A DNA stretch of 64,000 nucleotides from Hofstenia miamia (GCA_004352715.1 SCFE01000116.1:351849-415848), one strand, 5' to 3'; shown: positions 47,901 through 53,439, counted from the stretch's first letter. A program made the numbers and translations. Notes: a model not told the origin generated them from the sequence alone.

Positions 47901-49642
47901 CTGTGGCTCGCACATGCTTTGCAAGACAACAAACTTTGAAGAAATTCAAAGCTATTAAGTGCTATTCGTTCAAAGAAAATTTTAAAACCATACTATACAT
48001 AAGTCAATAGTGTGGAACTAGTGATAGAAGCTATTAAATTATTTTTTCTAGAAAATGATGTGGCATGTTGTTGTAAAGCCCATGCGATGCCAAGTCGACA
48101 TCAGTTGTAAAAATGCTTACTATTTAGCTGTGATTTAATGATTGCCGGTTCATTAGTTATGGCTTGGATAATAAAATAAAAGTAATTTGTAATCACAATT
48201 AAATAACATTATAAAAAATTCACCTTGGCATACCATAGAATGTTTGTTTATTAATTTCATTGACCATCAAAAAAAGTAAAACCCATAAGTTGTTAAGTTG
48301 TTTTGAGAGTTAATCACACCAGAATAAACAAAAATAAATGCAAATCAACCTTACAACTACGCTGTGCAAACTTAATTCAAACGGAATAATTTCAAAATAA
48401 TTTCAATGAATTAAATGGCTTCGATGGTAGAATATTCTGGTCCTCTGAATACACCTCATTAAAACGCCACTTCCACTATCGGTGAAATTGACCCGCTGAT
48501 ATAAAGAGAAACTTCCTCCAAATATACAAAAATATTGTAGATAATATATGTACAATGGTCGCCATTGAAATTCAGATGTACCCAAAAATATTAACCTAAA
48601 CAATTTAATGTTTTATCTGAACACGGCAATTAGAAAGAAGCTAAGTTGAATATACATAATTAACCCACTGTGAACAATATATGGATAGGTAAATGTCCTT
48701 AAGCAAAGTTCTAAAATTAATATAGGGCTCTATTGATAAATGTATATTTTTATTTAAGTAAAAATGAAATTGTATGTAACATATTAATACGTTAGTAATT
48801 GTCGAAGAAACGCAATTAAAGAAATTTCAAACTACCTCAAAATAAAATGAACGCATGGAAGCTTAATGTGGAAATACGCCCTTCAAAAAATAGAATATCT
48901 GGAAAGTAAAAGATTTTCAAACAACTTTCAGCGGAAATTTCTGGTTTTAATTCAACAACATTTTAAATTCATCAATGTTTAAATGTTGGAATTCTTGATT
49001 AAAACTATGAACTGCTGATTTCATTGCTTTTCGTACATGGAAAAACCTGCTTAAGAACTTAGCATAAAATCATTCCAATTACCACTGATCAATTGATAAA
49101 ATTTTAAAAAAGAAATCGTGCTTAACTCTTTAAATGATGTGTTGAAGAACTAAAAATGAGATATCTGTTTGAAAAATGCATTGAAAATCTACAAATTCAG
49201 TTTTTACTTGTCTATGCAAAATTAACAGCCTCTTAAAAACGATAAAAATTTTGAAGCAGTTGAGTTCTTAGGTGTTATTTACAGCTGCTCTTTGAAATTA
49301 AATATATTTTTCAGCTAAAATACAAAACTCAAATTGAGAAAGAACTATTTGTGAATAATTAAATTTATAGAAAACAAATCTTCTAAAAATGTAACCAATA
49401 CAATTAGTCTCACAAAAGTTGTGAGGACAAGCTTAACCCAAAACATACAATACTACTTTTTGATACGATGCTATCCATTCTAAGTTTCATAAACAATAGT
49501 TAAAATAAATTCTCTTGAGTATAATTACATATCATATTACACATTCATCTCAAAAACTAAGAAATATTAATTTTAATTTTATGTATAAAATCATACTTAC
49601 GTGAGCATATTCAGACGAAATCTCATCGTCAATGTTTGACAT
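8540..49642 (-). CDS. RIN: RIN/sprint-like Ras and Rab interactor (spliced, 16 coding exons)
   Basis: Exons (minus): 49601-49642, 46554-46699, 46146-46242, 30774-30968, 30579-30693, 30257-30421, 28048-28207, 19054-19125, 18524-18749, 18173-18399, 17566-18007, 17105-17310, 16748-16955, 14746-14947, 14258-14506, 8540-8661. All have GT-AG borders and compatible phases, giving 2874 bases and 957 residues, close to vertebrate RIN1-3. Domains: SH2 about 129-253 with the phosphotyrosine-binding Arg in FIIRNS (165); Pro-rich PPRPP near 339; RIN-homology about 490-629; VPS9 about 630-834 with GADELLP (Asp 786) and GEGGYYL (Tyr 826/827); Ras-association about 853-945. Known family role: GTP-Ras binds the RA domain, VPS9 promotes GDP/GTP exchange on Rab5 at endosomes, SH2 binds phosphotyrosine. 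The reconstruction is by eye without transcripts. Confidence 0.9.
9957..11320 (-). pseudogene. Non-LTR retrotransposon C-terminus: RT thumb, CCHC, PD-(D/E)xK-like
   Basis: A 507-codon open frame from 11480 to 9957; residues before about 60 are outside the LINE and partly from the adjoining pogo element. ELSPGIVITERVDLIILGAA resembles the junction between RT palm and thumb. CVCGSEVAEDGLHGLSC (residues 316-332) is a CxC...H...C knuckle. KRPDGLTL...LVWDATVVD (about 373-397) resembles the PD...D core of the restriction-like endonuclease that follows RT in R2/R4-type LINEs. The fingers and YxDD motif are absent: a 5'-truncated copy, as is usual for LINEs. It is unusually intact over 1.3 kb and more GC-rich than its neighbours. 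Exact clade not determined. Confidence 0.75.
11725..13742 (+). mobile_element. Pogo-like element, inner copy or inner terminal repeats
   Basis: TGTGTAGGTAATACGAGACC at 11725 and, in reverse complement, TGTGTAGGTAGTACGAGATC ending at 13742 are inverted and share ...TACGAGAYC with the outer ends. The transposase relic lies between them. This is either a full pogo-like element nested in a short relative, or one element with duplicated terminal repeats. I could not fix a TA duplication. Confidence 0.6.
12240..13115 (+). pseudogene. Pogo/Tigger-like DDE transposase, broken
   Basis: Fragments in several plus-strand frames: RIYNVDETGLPMI (first catalytic Asp region), a DGHASH-like stretch near 12730, and HTTKYLQPLDRSVYKSLK followed by GFRACGVCPFNPHAI, all diagnostic of pogo/Tigger/jerky transposases with a DDE_1 domain. 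At least two frameshifts and an in-frame stop separate them. The N-terminal CENP-B-type helix-turn-helix is only weakly discernible upstream of 12240. Confidence 0.8.
14258..14506 (-). CDS. RIN: RIN coding exon 15: Ras-association N-terminal half
   Basis: Acceptor TTCTTTAG, phase 1; donor GTGCCC, phase 1. Encodes VEWLKSVKHCSEEED, then MKIYIPDSENNVIIGKTLPV and TTSEVCSMISHKFNM, the beta-strand/helix pattern of the RIN RA domain. The hAT end at 14217 lies 40 bases downstream of the donor. Confidence 0.88.
14746..14947 (-). CDS. RIN: RIN coding exon 14: VPS9 catalytic part
   Basis: Acceptor GTTTTTAG, phase 0; donor GTGTGT, phase 1. Contains GADELLPLVIYTLVNC and YGEGGYYLIML, the signature of the VPS9 exchange domain. 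The Asp and Tyr needed for Rab5 nucleotide exchange in characterised VPS9 proteins are both present. Confidence 0.93.
14948..16747. other. RIN intron 13, no recognised insertion
   Basis: AT-rich intronic sequence. A small open frame at 15561-15755 is hydrophobic low-complexity sequence without family resemblance. Near the 5' splice site it carries a (TA)n tract at 16711-16740. Confidence 0.5.
16711..16740. repeat. (TA)n microsatellite beside a RIN splice donor
   Basis: Fifteen TA/AT units, seven bases into the intron after the exon ending at 16748. On its other side is GAGCGCCCGTG, similar in composition to the GC-rich motifs that abut other (TA)n tracts in this window. Confidence 0.9.
16748..16955 (-). 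CDS. RIN: RIN coding exon 13: VPS9 domain
   Basis: Acceptor CTTTTTAG, phase 2; donor GTAAGT, phase 0. Contains SPLTKLEQLLSAMHAIYNS, the conserved VPS9 stretch (P..KL..L......I). A (TA)n tract begins within ten bases downstream of the donor. Confidence 0.9.
17105..17310 (-). CDS. RIN: RIN coding exon 12: start of VPS9 helical region
   Basis: Acceptor GTTTTTAG, phase 0; donor GTAGCT, phase 2. Encodes VREFMNKMKSYLNSNKEEDL and LNMDAIIEAALHRCVIKPLK, the helix leading into the VPS9 fold (family consensus AIIE.AL...VLKPL...). Confidence 0.88.
17566..18007 (-). CDS. RIN: RIN coding exon 11: RIN-homology domain
   Basis: 442 bases. Acceptor ATTTTTAG, phase 2; donor GTACGT, phase 0. After a Gly/Pro/Ser-rich start it encodes helical sequence (NDIDHILQRP, RDYIVTLSDDANSTFGNAVR) matching the RIN-homology region that precedes and packs on VPS9 in this family. 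RSREEVRDEM contributes charged surface. Confidence 0.85.
18173..18399 (-). CDS. RIN: RIN coding exon 10: Ser/Thr-rich linker
   Basis: Acceptor ATTTTTAG, phase 0. Encodes DSCAARWPRFNPNNPFLDMI, a Ser/Thr-rich run, then NLYNFAAFIGDRYSNRL. Donor GTATTT, phase 2. No known domain. Confidence 0.82.
18524..18749 (-). CDS. RIN: RIN coding exon 9: proline-rich linker
   Basis: Acceptor ATGTTTAG, phase 2. Contains STPPRPPKSK, a plausible SH3-binding motif, followed by Ser/Asp-rich sequence (RDSGTFSDDTSLFSQ) with many possible phosphosites. Donor GTATGT, phase 0. Confidence 0.85.
19054..19125 (-). CDS. RIN: RIN coding exon 8: linker
   Basis: 72 bases. The acceptor is TCTGATAAG (weak), phase 2. Encodes GNMVTQQVDRNYEKFECAYK and SDS up to donor GTAATA, phase 2. 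The phase matches both neighbours. The weak acceptor makes the 5' border the least certain. Confidence 0.65.
19282..19308. repeat. 27-bp near-perfect palindrome
   Basis: Arms AACAGATCAAAGG and CCTTTGATCTGTT pair perfectly around a single C. It lies in the 8.9-kb RIN intron between exons 7 and 8. It may be fused terminal repeats of a deleted element, or a structured RNA element. Confidence 0.7.
19690..19756. repeat. (TA)n microsatellite, two blocks
   Basis: Two (TA)n blocks separated by an ACAGAT interruption. Confidence 0.9.
20043..20160. repeat. (TA)n tract followed by GCGCTGAGTAC motif cluster
   Basis: A short (TA)n ends in CTGGCGCTGAGTACGC. Related motifs follow at intervals of about 35-45 bases: GCGGGCTCTGAGTAC, GCGGGCGCTGAAG and CAGGCTTCTAGTAC. 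This resembles the left subterminal region of a (TA)n-inserted element. I see no matching right cluster with the same motif. Confidence 0.55.
20406..22604. repeat. 1,099-bp direct repeat joined at a single N
   Basis: Positions 20406-21504 and 21506-22604 look identical throughout, at a constant offset of 1100. The first copy ends in (TA)n followed by one N at 21505. Identity without substitutions next to a one-base join suggests an unmerged contig overlap. Each copy also carries GACCATTATA/GGTCCATTGTAA-type motifs in its last 280 bases. Confidence 0.9.
22624..23445. mobile_element. (TA)n-bounded element with GCGCTGGATAC motifs
   Basis: Left end ACTCGCGTTGGATA and right end (reverse complement) ACTCGCGCTGGATACTATG abut (TA)n tracts directly. 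The motif GCGCTGGATAC or a close variant recurs at 22677, 22728, 23253 (inverted), 23389, 23410 and 23431 (inverted), clustered at the two ends. GGATACTATGGC and its complement at 23391-23437 can form a terminal hairpin. The interior has no open frame. Family unknown; a non-autonomous element is the best reading. Confidence 0.6.
23594..23974 (-). pseudogene. hAT transposase C-terminus (ZMYM1-like dimerisation region)
   Basis: LCHFMCTIPVTTSTSERNFS followed by LGRIKNYKINSMSQERLSNL and ALLSIEKD matches the hAT dimerisation domain (P.t....ER.FS.L..IKn.lR..M...RL..L...). Only the last 126 residues are present. It lies between (TA)n tracts at 23445-23472 and 24110-24200. Confidence 0.8.
24110..24200. 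repeat. (TA)n tracts with a 6-N gap
   Basis: TA repeats at about 24110-24120 and 24173-24200 with Ns at 24167-24172; the array length is unresolved. Confidence 0.85.
24201..25430. other. Intronic sequence without recognised features
   Basis: Part of the RIN intron between exons 7 and 8. I see no motif-bearing frame and no terminal repeats. Confidence 0.45.
25440..27600 (-). mobile_element. Jockey/CR1-like non-LTR retrotransposon, 5'-truncated
   Basis: Three minus-strand open frames form most of a LINE ORF2. 27335-27598 has SDH-like DHSFVHFSLSV from the end of an AP endonuclease domain. 26436-27338 has SYRPIAILSRLSIIFERLV and FLDISKAFDRLPHSILLDKL (RT motifs 1-A). 25511-26614 has SSGAPQGSVFAV, LYVDDTAIF (catalytic YVDD) and the thumb/C-terminus. 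One frameshift lies near 26440-26610. It sits in the RIN intron in the same orientation as the gene. GC content is clearly above the surroundings. A second copy lies at 54094-54990. Confidence 0.85.
27601..28047. other. Intronic sequence without recognised features
   Basis: Between the LINE and RIN exon 7; AT-rich, with nothing I can name. Confidence 0.4.
28048..28207 (-). CDS. RIN: RIN coding exon 7: linker
   Basis: Acceptor TTTTTTTAG, phase 1, completing the Asp codon in LGADFWTSRL. Ends CSPPDSPHHT at donor GTATGT, phase 2. Ser/Pro-rich linker without a known fold. Another frame is open but lacks compatible phases. Confidence 0.75.
28542..28790 (+). pseudogene. THAP domain of P-like transposase
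   Basis: MRKKCCIPNCTTGY, then FSFPKNKDLQNRWKLA, matches the start of the C2CH THAP zinc finger (CC..C.....C; F.FP......W). The downstream AVPTAF-like end is lost, probably by frameshift. THAP domains bind the transposon ends in P elements. Confidence 0.78.
29000..29406 (+). pseudogene. P-like transposase C-terminal region
   Basis: ICNDGYDY-type lead-in, then YLLLRDLQQDNLEKRFGQYR and QLSGGRFLVGLWEVEQAERL, the conserved segment of P-element/THAP9-type transposases (L.QD..E.RF...R...G). The catalytic RNase H core between 28800 and 29000 is only recognisable in fragments. Not functional as it stands. Confidence 0.78.
30257..30421 (-). CDS. RIN: RIN coding exon 6: SH2 C-terminus
   Basis: The acceptor is ATTTATTTAG, phase 1; the nearer CTCTAG acceptor would give a stop. 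Encodes GFHIQGSDKIFLNCIGLVCH, then DSDGLPCCLTLPPVL and SVLGA, the typical SH2 ending. Donor GTTTGT, phase 1. Confidence 0.85.
30579..30693 (-). CDS. RIN: RIN coding exon 5: SH2 core with FLVR-type motif
   Basis: Acceptor CATTTAG, then NFIIRNSSQNNTLALSLRLP and PGVDHYLILKCSQ. FIIRNS is the SH2 phosphotyrosine pocket motif with its Arg intact; HYLI is the beta-D strand. Donor GTATTT, phase 1. It has no ATG and was found from its splice phases. Confidence 0.88.
30774..30968 (-). CDS. RIN: RIN coding exon 4: proline-rich and SH2 N-terminus
   Basis: Acceptor CTTTAG, phase 0. Starts NRFGMDLCKPLPPTPTSP, then the SH2 entry VDRLTYTTDIWFINHIARE and ILQRMQPG, with donor GTAATT in phase 0. The hydrophobic/Trp pattern matches the alpha-A region of RIN/sprint SH2 domains. 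Confidence 0.85.
31658..32940 (+). mobile_element. Mariner-type transposon, 1.28 kb
   Basis: Inverted ends of about 40 bp contain GTGAGCACAAAA and CTCCTTGATTTCAAATATT. They are flanked by TA (31656-31657 and 32941-32942). The right end abuts a (TA)n tract of about 32 bases. Length fits a complete mariner. It lies upstream of the SH2 exons in the large RIN intron. Confidence 0.85.
31860..32815 (+). pseudogene. Mariner-family transposase (DUF4817 helix-turn-helix type), broken
   Basis: HTH part: SFRQIHHNNPPSDKSILKWY and KKGHSGSPAASEEVVERIK. Catalytic part: IIFSDEAIFHLSGKVNRHNV (Asp 1), DYIFQQDGAPPHW (Asp 2), WPPRSPYLTVCDFFLWG (Asp 3), ending DVCRATRGAHIECL and a stop. Frameshifts lie near 32085 and 32270 and in-frame stops at about 32515 and 32654. 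This transposase type is common in arthropod and other invertebrate genomes. Confidence 0.85.
32941..32972. repeat. (TA)n microsatellite
   Basis: Sixteen TA units immediately right of the mariner end; the element probably inserted at the edge of the tract. Confidence 0.95.
33538..34973. mobile_element. piggyBac-like non-autonomous element with TTAA borders
   Basis: TTAA at 33534-33537 and 34974-34977 flanks inverted ends reading CACTAGAACGGCG (left) and CACTACAACGGCG (right, reverse complement). ACCCGTCAATTGACG recurs three times (left end, 33730, and inverted near 34918-34932); CGTCAATTGACG is itself palindromic. There is no transposase. An unresolved repeat array with Ns lies in the middle. 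TTAA targeting is the hallmark of piggyBac. Confidence 0.8.
33984..34154. repeat. Identical 30-bp repeat on both sides of a gap
   Basis: 33984-34013 recurs at 34125-34154, separated by Ns from 34014 to 34122 and two bases. It is probably a collapsed tandem array inside the piggyBac-like element. Confidence 0.85.
35590..36080 (+). pseudogene. CR1/jockey-type reverse transcriptase fragment
   Basis: Plus-strand frames give LVKYADDI (YxDD motif), a Ser/Ile-rich segment, then FLGITFNTKLTWTIHI and SRLACLRSLLK, the typical RT palm end and thumb of CR1/jockey LINEs. Several frameshifts and stops. Probably inserted into the piggyBac-like relic. Confidence 0.6.
36200..36950 (-). pseudogene. piggyBac transposase fragments
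   Basis: Minus-strand frames contain IRFDKNFN and, later, KYRIKFWVLCELKNNYVVDM and LGENVLKLLPFWRGHNI, matching the piggyBac core (KYGIK.W.L.D.....Y.......G....LGE.VV......G.N.T.DNF). Multiple frameshifts; no complete DDD triad can be read. Confidence 0.55.
39736..39918 (+). CDS. Small ORF with predicted signal peptide, unknown
   Basis: 60 residues. MNTVVKYLLVILLMYCSVNA is a strong signal-peptide pattern (Lys at 6, Leu/Ile/Val core, small residues at the A-L cleavage area). It is followed by HSNIDMDFSNLIQLEHHLRT, amphipathic and vaguely like the N-terminus of prolyl-4-hydroxylase alpha subunits. It could be the first coding exon of a secreted protein, a decayed gene, or a chance frame. It lies in the presence/absence block. 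I do not recognise it. Confidence 0.35.
   Translation: MNTVVKYLLVILLMYCSVNALHSNIDMDFSNLIQLEHHLRTFIVQNKISFRNLDDESVAH
40005..40561 (+). mobile_element. Mariner element, internally deleted (557 bp)
   Basis: Inverted ends TTAGGTTGTCCCAAAAGTTC and, in reverse complement, TAAGGTTGTCCCATAAGTTC, continuing TGTTACA, with TA duplications (40003-40004 and 40562-40563). Interior frames give QQDNANHTLSRG, a DPPCS/PHPPCSAD-like stretch and ALFKGCQFELFKEVEEVCNY, remnants of the mariner catalytic domain. The N-terminal half is deleted and the frame shifts repeatedly. Confidence 0.88.
41512..42502. other. Assembly gap within (TA)n
   Basis: 991 Ns with (TA)n on both sides (41487-41511 and 42503-42519). Long frames across it are artefacts. 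Confidence 0.99.
42520..43400. other. Intronic sequence without recognised features
   Basis: Small frames at 42540-42740 and 43201-43434 have no recognisable domain. Part of the large RIN intron between exons 3 and 4. Confidence 0.4.
43409..44099 (+). mobile_element. hAT element, internally deleted (691 bp)
   Basis: Left end CAGCGGTGGAATTGGGTGTG and right end in reverse complement CAGAGGTGGAATCGGGTTGA, both continuing into TTTTGAAA-like sequence. Flanks AATAGAAC (43401-43408) and AATAGAGC (44100-44107) match at 7 of 8 bases: an 8-bp hAT target duplication. It retains only the 3' end of a transposase frame. Confidence 0.87.
43718..43945 (+). pseudogene. hAT transposase dimerisation region fragment
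   Basis: APSRTERDFSSCGLTVTERY followed by SSLAADTTEILNSFSKHKK matches the hAT C-terminus (P....ER.FS..G......RRS.L.......L.F...). It ends with a stop shortly before the right terminal repeat, as expected for the end of a hAT transposase. Confidence 0.75.
44462..44500 (+). mobile_element. Single piggyBac-like end
   Basis: TTAA followed by CACTAAAACGGCC, closely related to the CACTASAACGGCG ends of the element at 33538-34973. No partner end was found before the exon candidates at 44760, so this is a solo or truncated end. Confidence 0.5.
44760..44796 (-). CDS. Possible alternative RIN exon (b)
   Basis: 37 bases between TTTTAG and GTAAGA. Joined to the candidate at 44849-44907 it reads NSERLSMQHQRS. 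The pair totals 96 bases. It ends in phase 2, whereas the SH2 exon needs phase 0, so a connecting exon is missing or the pair is spurious. Confidence 0.35.
44849..44907 (-). CDS. Possible alternative RIN exon (a)
   Basis: Acceptor TGTTTAG and donor GTAAGT enclose 59 bases that can encode HGRILLEQFLSCNDELDED. Entry must be phase 2, which does not follow exon 3 (phase 0). It would need an unseen extra exon or an alternative first exon. Its end phase fits the next candidate at 44760-44796. Confidence 0.35.
45000..46145. other. Intronic sequence without recognised features
   Basis: I looked here for an exon linking RIN exon 3 to the phase-2 candidate at 44907 and found none convincing. Confidence 0.4.
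46146..46242 (-). CDS. RIN: RIN coding exon 3
   Basis: Acceptor ACGCAG used in phase 2 gives VLIYVESDEQIEAEGRTSVE and ends SFSGNHREE at donor GTACTC, phase 0. The other acceptor in the same tract (CCCCCAG) would put a stop in frame, so I chose ACGCAG. The end is phase 0 and joins directly to the SH2 exon at 30968. Confidence 0.65.
46554..46699 (-). CDS. RIN: RIN coding exon 2
   Basis: Acceptor TGTTTAG, then VLKKAARPFELALVDHSF and a Ser/Pro-rich run, ending PTPSQ with donor GTATGT, phase 2. No known domain; low-complexity N-terminal region. Entry phase 0 matches exon 1. Confidence 0.75.
46700..49600. other. RIN intron 1, no recognised insertion
   Basis: 2.9 kb of AT-rich sequence. No transposon ends or coding frames are apparent. 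Confidence 0.5.
49601..49642 (-). CDS. RIN: RIN coding exon 1
   Basis: ATG at 49642-49640 encodes MSNIDDEISSEYAH and ends at a GTAAGT donor, phase 0. The ATG has G at -3 and an in-frame stop upstream. A TTTTCAAG just upstream could be a 3' splice site, so untranslated exons may lie further upstream. It joins in frame to the exon at 46699. Confidence 0.75.
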
Positions 49643-49746
49643 TGCAGGTTCTTGAAAACATTAGGAAACGAAAAACTTGTTGAAATCAAGTGCTCTAAAA
49701 ATAATTTAAACGCTTCACTTTGAGTAAACATGTTTAACAAAAATAA

Positions 49747-49785
49747 TATATATATATATATATATATATAAATATATATATATAA
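49747..49785. repeat. (TA)n microsatellite upstream of RIN ATG
   Basis: Interrupted (TA)n about 105 bases upstream of the RIN start codon, between the gene and the LINE at 50.0 kb. Confidence 0.95.
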
Positions 49786-50294
49786 AGGATTTAATATGAT
49801 GTAATGATGTTAGAATAATATGGAGCGGTTAAATTTTTTGTCTATTTTTTAACAGTTTTTTCATAGATGACAATTGCTTCCCCAATTTGAGTAAATTTCG
49901 TTTTCGCTTAAGTTTGAATTTTTACTGTTGTTGATATCAGAATATTGCTGATTTTAACTGAACTCTAATAGTTTCTCTTATTCTGAGTTTTTTAGTTTCA
50001 CCAATGTGTGTGGGGGCTCCCATCGCTAGCTCCAAATTAAACGCTAAAGCTTGTATGACACCGACCAGATCTGGTCCAGAAGCCCTGGTAAGAAAATCGC
50101 CAAAAAGTCAAAAAAAGTGGCATTCAAACTTGGCCCCATCAACAAACCCCGATTGACAGCAGACGCCTTAGAGCTTCTTATTTTGTCTGTCTCTATATGC
50201 TCTAAAAGAAAAGACCCTCAGTCCCCGGCAGGCCTTAAATGGTCAGAGGGTGCGAATAATCTCCGGTCAACAGGCGGACTCGAGAGGTGGCAGT

Positions 50295-50666
50295 ATAGGA
50301 TCCACACAGACCAATGGACAACGGCACAAGTGGACAGATGAGCAGAAACAGGATAGCATTGGAGTGTTACAGAAGAAGAAAACCAGATGAGAGGGGTTAT
50401 AGGAAGAGAATGTTTGAAGAATGGAAAAAAGAAGAAACAGGATTAGAAGTTACAGAGCAGAGGCTTNNNNNNNNNNNNNNNNNNNNNNGTGGCAGTATAG
50501 GATCCACACAGACCAATGGACAACGGCACAAGTGGACAGATGAGCAGAACAGGATAGCATTGGAGTGTTACAGAAGAAGAAAACCAGATGAGAGGGGTTA
50601 TAGGAAGAGAATGTTTGAAGAATGGAAAAAAGAAGAAACAGGATTAGAAGTTACAGAGCAGAGGCT
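50295..50666 (+). repeat. Duplicated 172-bp block flanking a 22-N gap
   Basis: 50295-50466 and 50489-50666 share GTGGCAGTATAGGATCCACA through ACAGAGCAGAGGCTT, differing by one A in the GAGCAGAA run. This is either an assembly overlap or a real local duplication. The extra A shifts the reading frame. Confidence 0.85.
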
Positions 50667-51549
50667 TGAAGGTCAGGTCAGAAAGTTGAAGCTGGATGAG
50701 AATAAAGGAAAAAGAAGAGAACAGAGGAAGCAAAAAGAAAATCAAAAGGCAGATGTAGTAGTGGTAGAAACAGCAGAAACCGTGGATGTAGAAACAGAGA
50801 TAGCAATAAAGGAAAGGATGAAGAAAGAAATAGAAGAAAGAAGTAGGTTGCCAGTACCAAGAGGCATTAAGAGAAGCAAGTTAGCAGTAGAGAAAGCAAA
50901 TGTTAACAAAGTATTAGAAAGAATAGATGCTAAGAGTGTAACAGAGATAAACAGGTTAGTGTATGCAGGAGCATGGGAGGTGCTGAAGAATGTAGGCATA
51001 GACATGAAGAAGAAAAGACGACATGAAGATAAGGGAGACAGAAAACCAGTACGGGAAAGAAGAATTGAGAATAAAGTGGCAAAAATTAGGCAGCAAATAG
51101 GGGAGATCAGGAAAAGTAAGGCAGTGCAGGACAGGTGCAGGGTAGGTAAAGGGAAGACAATAGAAAGTGCAAGAGAAGAGCTAAAGCAGAGATTAGTTGC
51201 AGAAGCTGAGAAACTAAGACAATATAGGGCAAGAGCAAAGCAAGCAAGAGACAACATGAAGTTTGAGGCCCAAGAAGGAAGATACTACAAAGAACTAGAT
51301 GCAGGAGAAAAGGCTACAGCTAGAGCAGGTGAGGACGCAGTAAGGTTCTGGGAGAATATATGGGGAAGTGCGGGACCAGAGAGCGAGAGCGAGCAGATGC
51401 AGAAGGAATTCAGGCAAGAAGAAGAAGCAATCACAACTACAAGGCTGAAGGAGGCTCTAAAGAAGATGAAGAACTGGAAGGCGCCAGGCATAGATGAGGT
51501 ACATGGGTATTGGCTGAAGAAGTTCACAAGTGTTCATGNAAATTGCTAA
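50314..51549 (+). pseudogene. LINE ORF, N-terminal part
   Basis: Contains RHKWTDEQNRIALECYRRRK and GYRKRMFEEWKKEE...VTEQRL, a Trp-containing Myb-like entry seen in R2-type LINE proteins. A long Lys/Glu/Arg-rich coiled coil (about residues 100-290) follows, then ALKKMKNWKAPGIDEVHGYW, the sequence just before the RT domain. It ends at the single N at 51539, where some 40 RT residues are missing. Confidence 0.8.
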
Positions 51550-52722
51550 CTTCTGTGATTTCAAGTAGGCTGGCATGTTACTTAGAACAGAGCAGGTTGA
51601 TACCAGAGGAGCAGAAGGGATGTAGGACAAAGAGGATGCACAGATCAGTTGTTAATAGACCAGGCAGTAGTGGAGAATTGTAGAAGAAGGAAGAAAAACT
51701 TAGCAATGGCATGGATAGACTACAGGAAGGCGTATGACAGCATATCACATAGGTGGGTATTGAGGACGCTAGAGGCCAATGGAGTTTCACGGAAATGGGT
51801 TGAGTTTCTAGAGAGGGAGATGGGAAAGTGGCAGACTGAGATAGACGGGCACAGGTTGAGGTTTAGACGGGGTATATTCCACGGAGACAGCTTAGCGCCA
51901 CTACTGTTTGTAGTTAGCTTAATACCTATCACAGAAAAGTTAAAGGAGACAGGCATAGGGTATAAGATGGAGAAGAATGGTAGAGCAGTGAGTCACCTGT
52001 GGTACATGGACGACCTGAAGATGTATGCTAGTTCAAGGAAGATGTTGCAGAAGCAAGTGGAGACATTGGAGAAGGCAAGCAGAGATTCTGGGTTGGAATT
52101 TGGATTAGGAAAGTGTGCAGCAGTGGCAATGACCAGAGGCAAGTGCATAGATGGAGATGGTTTGAGGACGAGCAGTGGGGATAAGATTGAGGAAGTCAAA
52201 GAGGGGTACAAGTACTTAGGTGTGATAGAGAAAGATAGAACAGATCACAAGGAAATGAAGATGAGGTTAAGGAAAGAATACAAGAGGAGAAAAAGGAAAG
52301 TACTACAGAAGTCAGCATTAAGTGGGAAGAATAGTATAAAGGCAATCAATACGTGGGCAATACCAGTGTTGAGATATTCAACATTAGACAGGGAGACAAG
52401 GAAGATACTAGTAGCAGAGAGAGCATTCAACTTAAATGGAGATGTAGATAGGTTGTATATGACAAGGCATAAAGAAGGGAAAGGACTGCTAAGTGTCAAG
52501 GAAACTGTAGAAGGAGAAGAACTAGGGCTGAAGGAATATGTAGAAGAGCAACCTAGAGGATCCCTAGTAGAGGTCACTAAGGAGTTAAGGAAGATAAGAA
52601 CTAAGAGTGAAAGAAAGAAAGCATACCAGAGTAGGATGGAATTAGAGAGACAAACAAGGTATAGGCAGAAGGTGATGCATGGAGAATACTGGAGGAATAA
52701 AGAAAAATGTGACAGAGAATAA
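51541..52722 (+). pseudogene. LINE reverse transcriptase domain
   Basis: 51541-51627 reads KLLTSVISSRLACYLEQSRL and IPEEQKGC. After a frameshift the frame from 51649 has AWIDYRKAYDSISHRW (motif A), FHGDSLAPLLFVV (motif B), LWYMDDLKMYASS (catalytic YMDD) and EFGLGKCAAVAM. The thumb shows INTWAIPVLRYSTLDRETRK, apparently missing a few family-conserved residues after RY. Confidence 0.88.
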
Positions 52723-52776
52723 AGCAACAAGTGATTAAGGAAGGCAGGACTAAAAAGAGAAACAGAAGCACTGATA

Positions 52777-53439
52777 ATGGCAGCACAGGAGCAAACAATA
52801 AGAACAAACTGGGTGAATAAGCATATGGACAGAAGAGCAGAAGTAAGTGATAAGTGTAGGCTATGTAAGAAAGAGGTGGAGGCAGTAGATCATCTGATAG
52901 CAGGGTGTGAGATGTTGGCGCAGAATGAGTATAAGTTCAGGCATGCCAAGTTGGGACGAATGGTACATTGGAATTTGAGCAGGCAGCATGGGTTAGAAGC
53001 AGGAGACAAGTGTTATGAGCACAAGCCACAGGGAGTCATAGAAAATGAGAAGGTTAAGATACTGTGGGACTTCAACATACTGACAATCAAGTTGATAGAA
53101 GCATGGAGGCCAGACATAGTAGTGGTAGACAAAGAGAAAAGATTGGGAACAGTGATAGACATAGCAGTACCAAATGACAGGAATGTAGAAAGCAAGGAGA
53201 AAGAGAAGATAGACAAGTATAGGGAATTGGCAAAGGAAATAGAAAGGCTGTGGAAATTGAAGAAGGTTGAAGTAGTCCCAGTAGTTGTAGGAGCACTAGG
53301 AGCAGTGAGTAAGAAGCATAAGACATACTTGGAGGAGTTGGGATTACCAAAGTGGGGAGGAGCAGTAGCACAGAAGGCAGCATTGTTAGGAACAGCTAAA
53401 GTCCTGAGGAAAGCTCTCCGACTACCTTGGAACTGGTGA
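52777..53439 (+). pseudogene. LINE C-terminus: zinc knuckle and REL-endonuclease
   Basis: CRLCKKEVEAVDHLIAGC (residues 27-44) is a CxxC-x8-H-x4-C knuckle. RPDIVVVDKEKRLGTVIDIA (111-130) supplies the PD...D core of the restriction-like nuclease that nicks target DNA in R2-type elements, followed by a Lys/Glu helix. The frame is open to its natural stop at 53439. A frameshift separates it from the RT frame. Confidence 0.85.

Noticed and set aside
50742-51257. Leu/Ser-rich minus-strand frames at 50.7-53.5 kb
   Set aside because: They are antisense to the purine-rich plus-strand LINE coding sequence and have no domain similarity.
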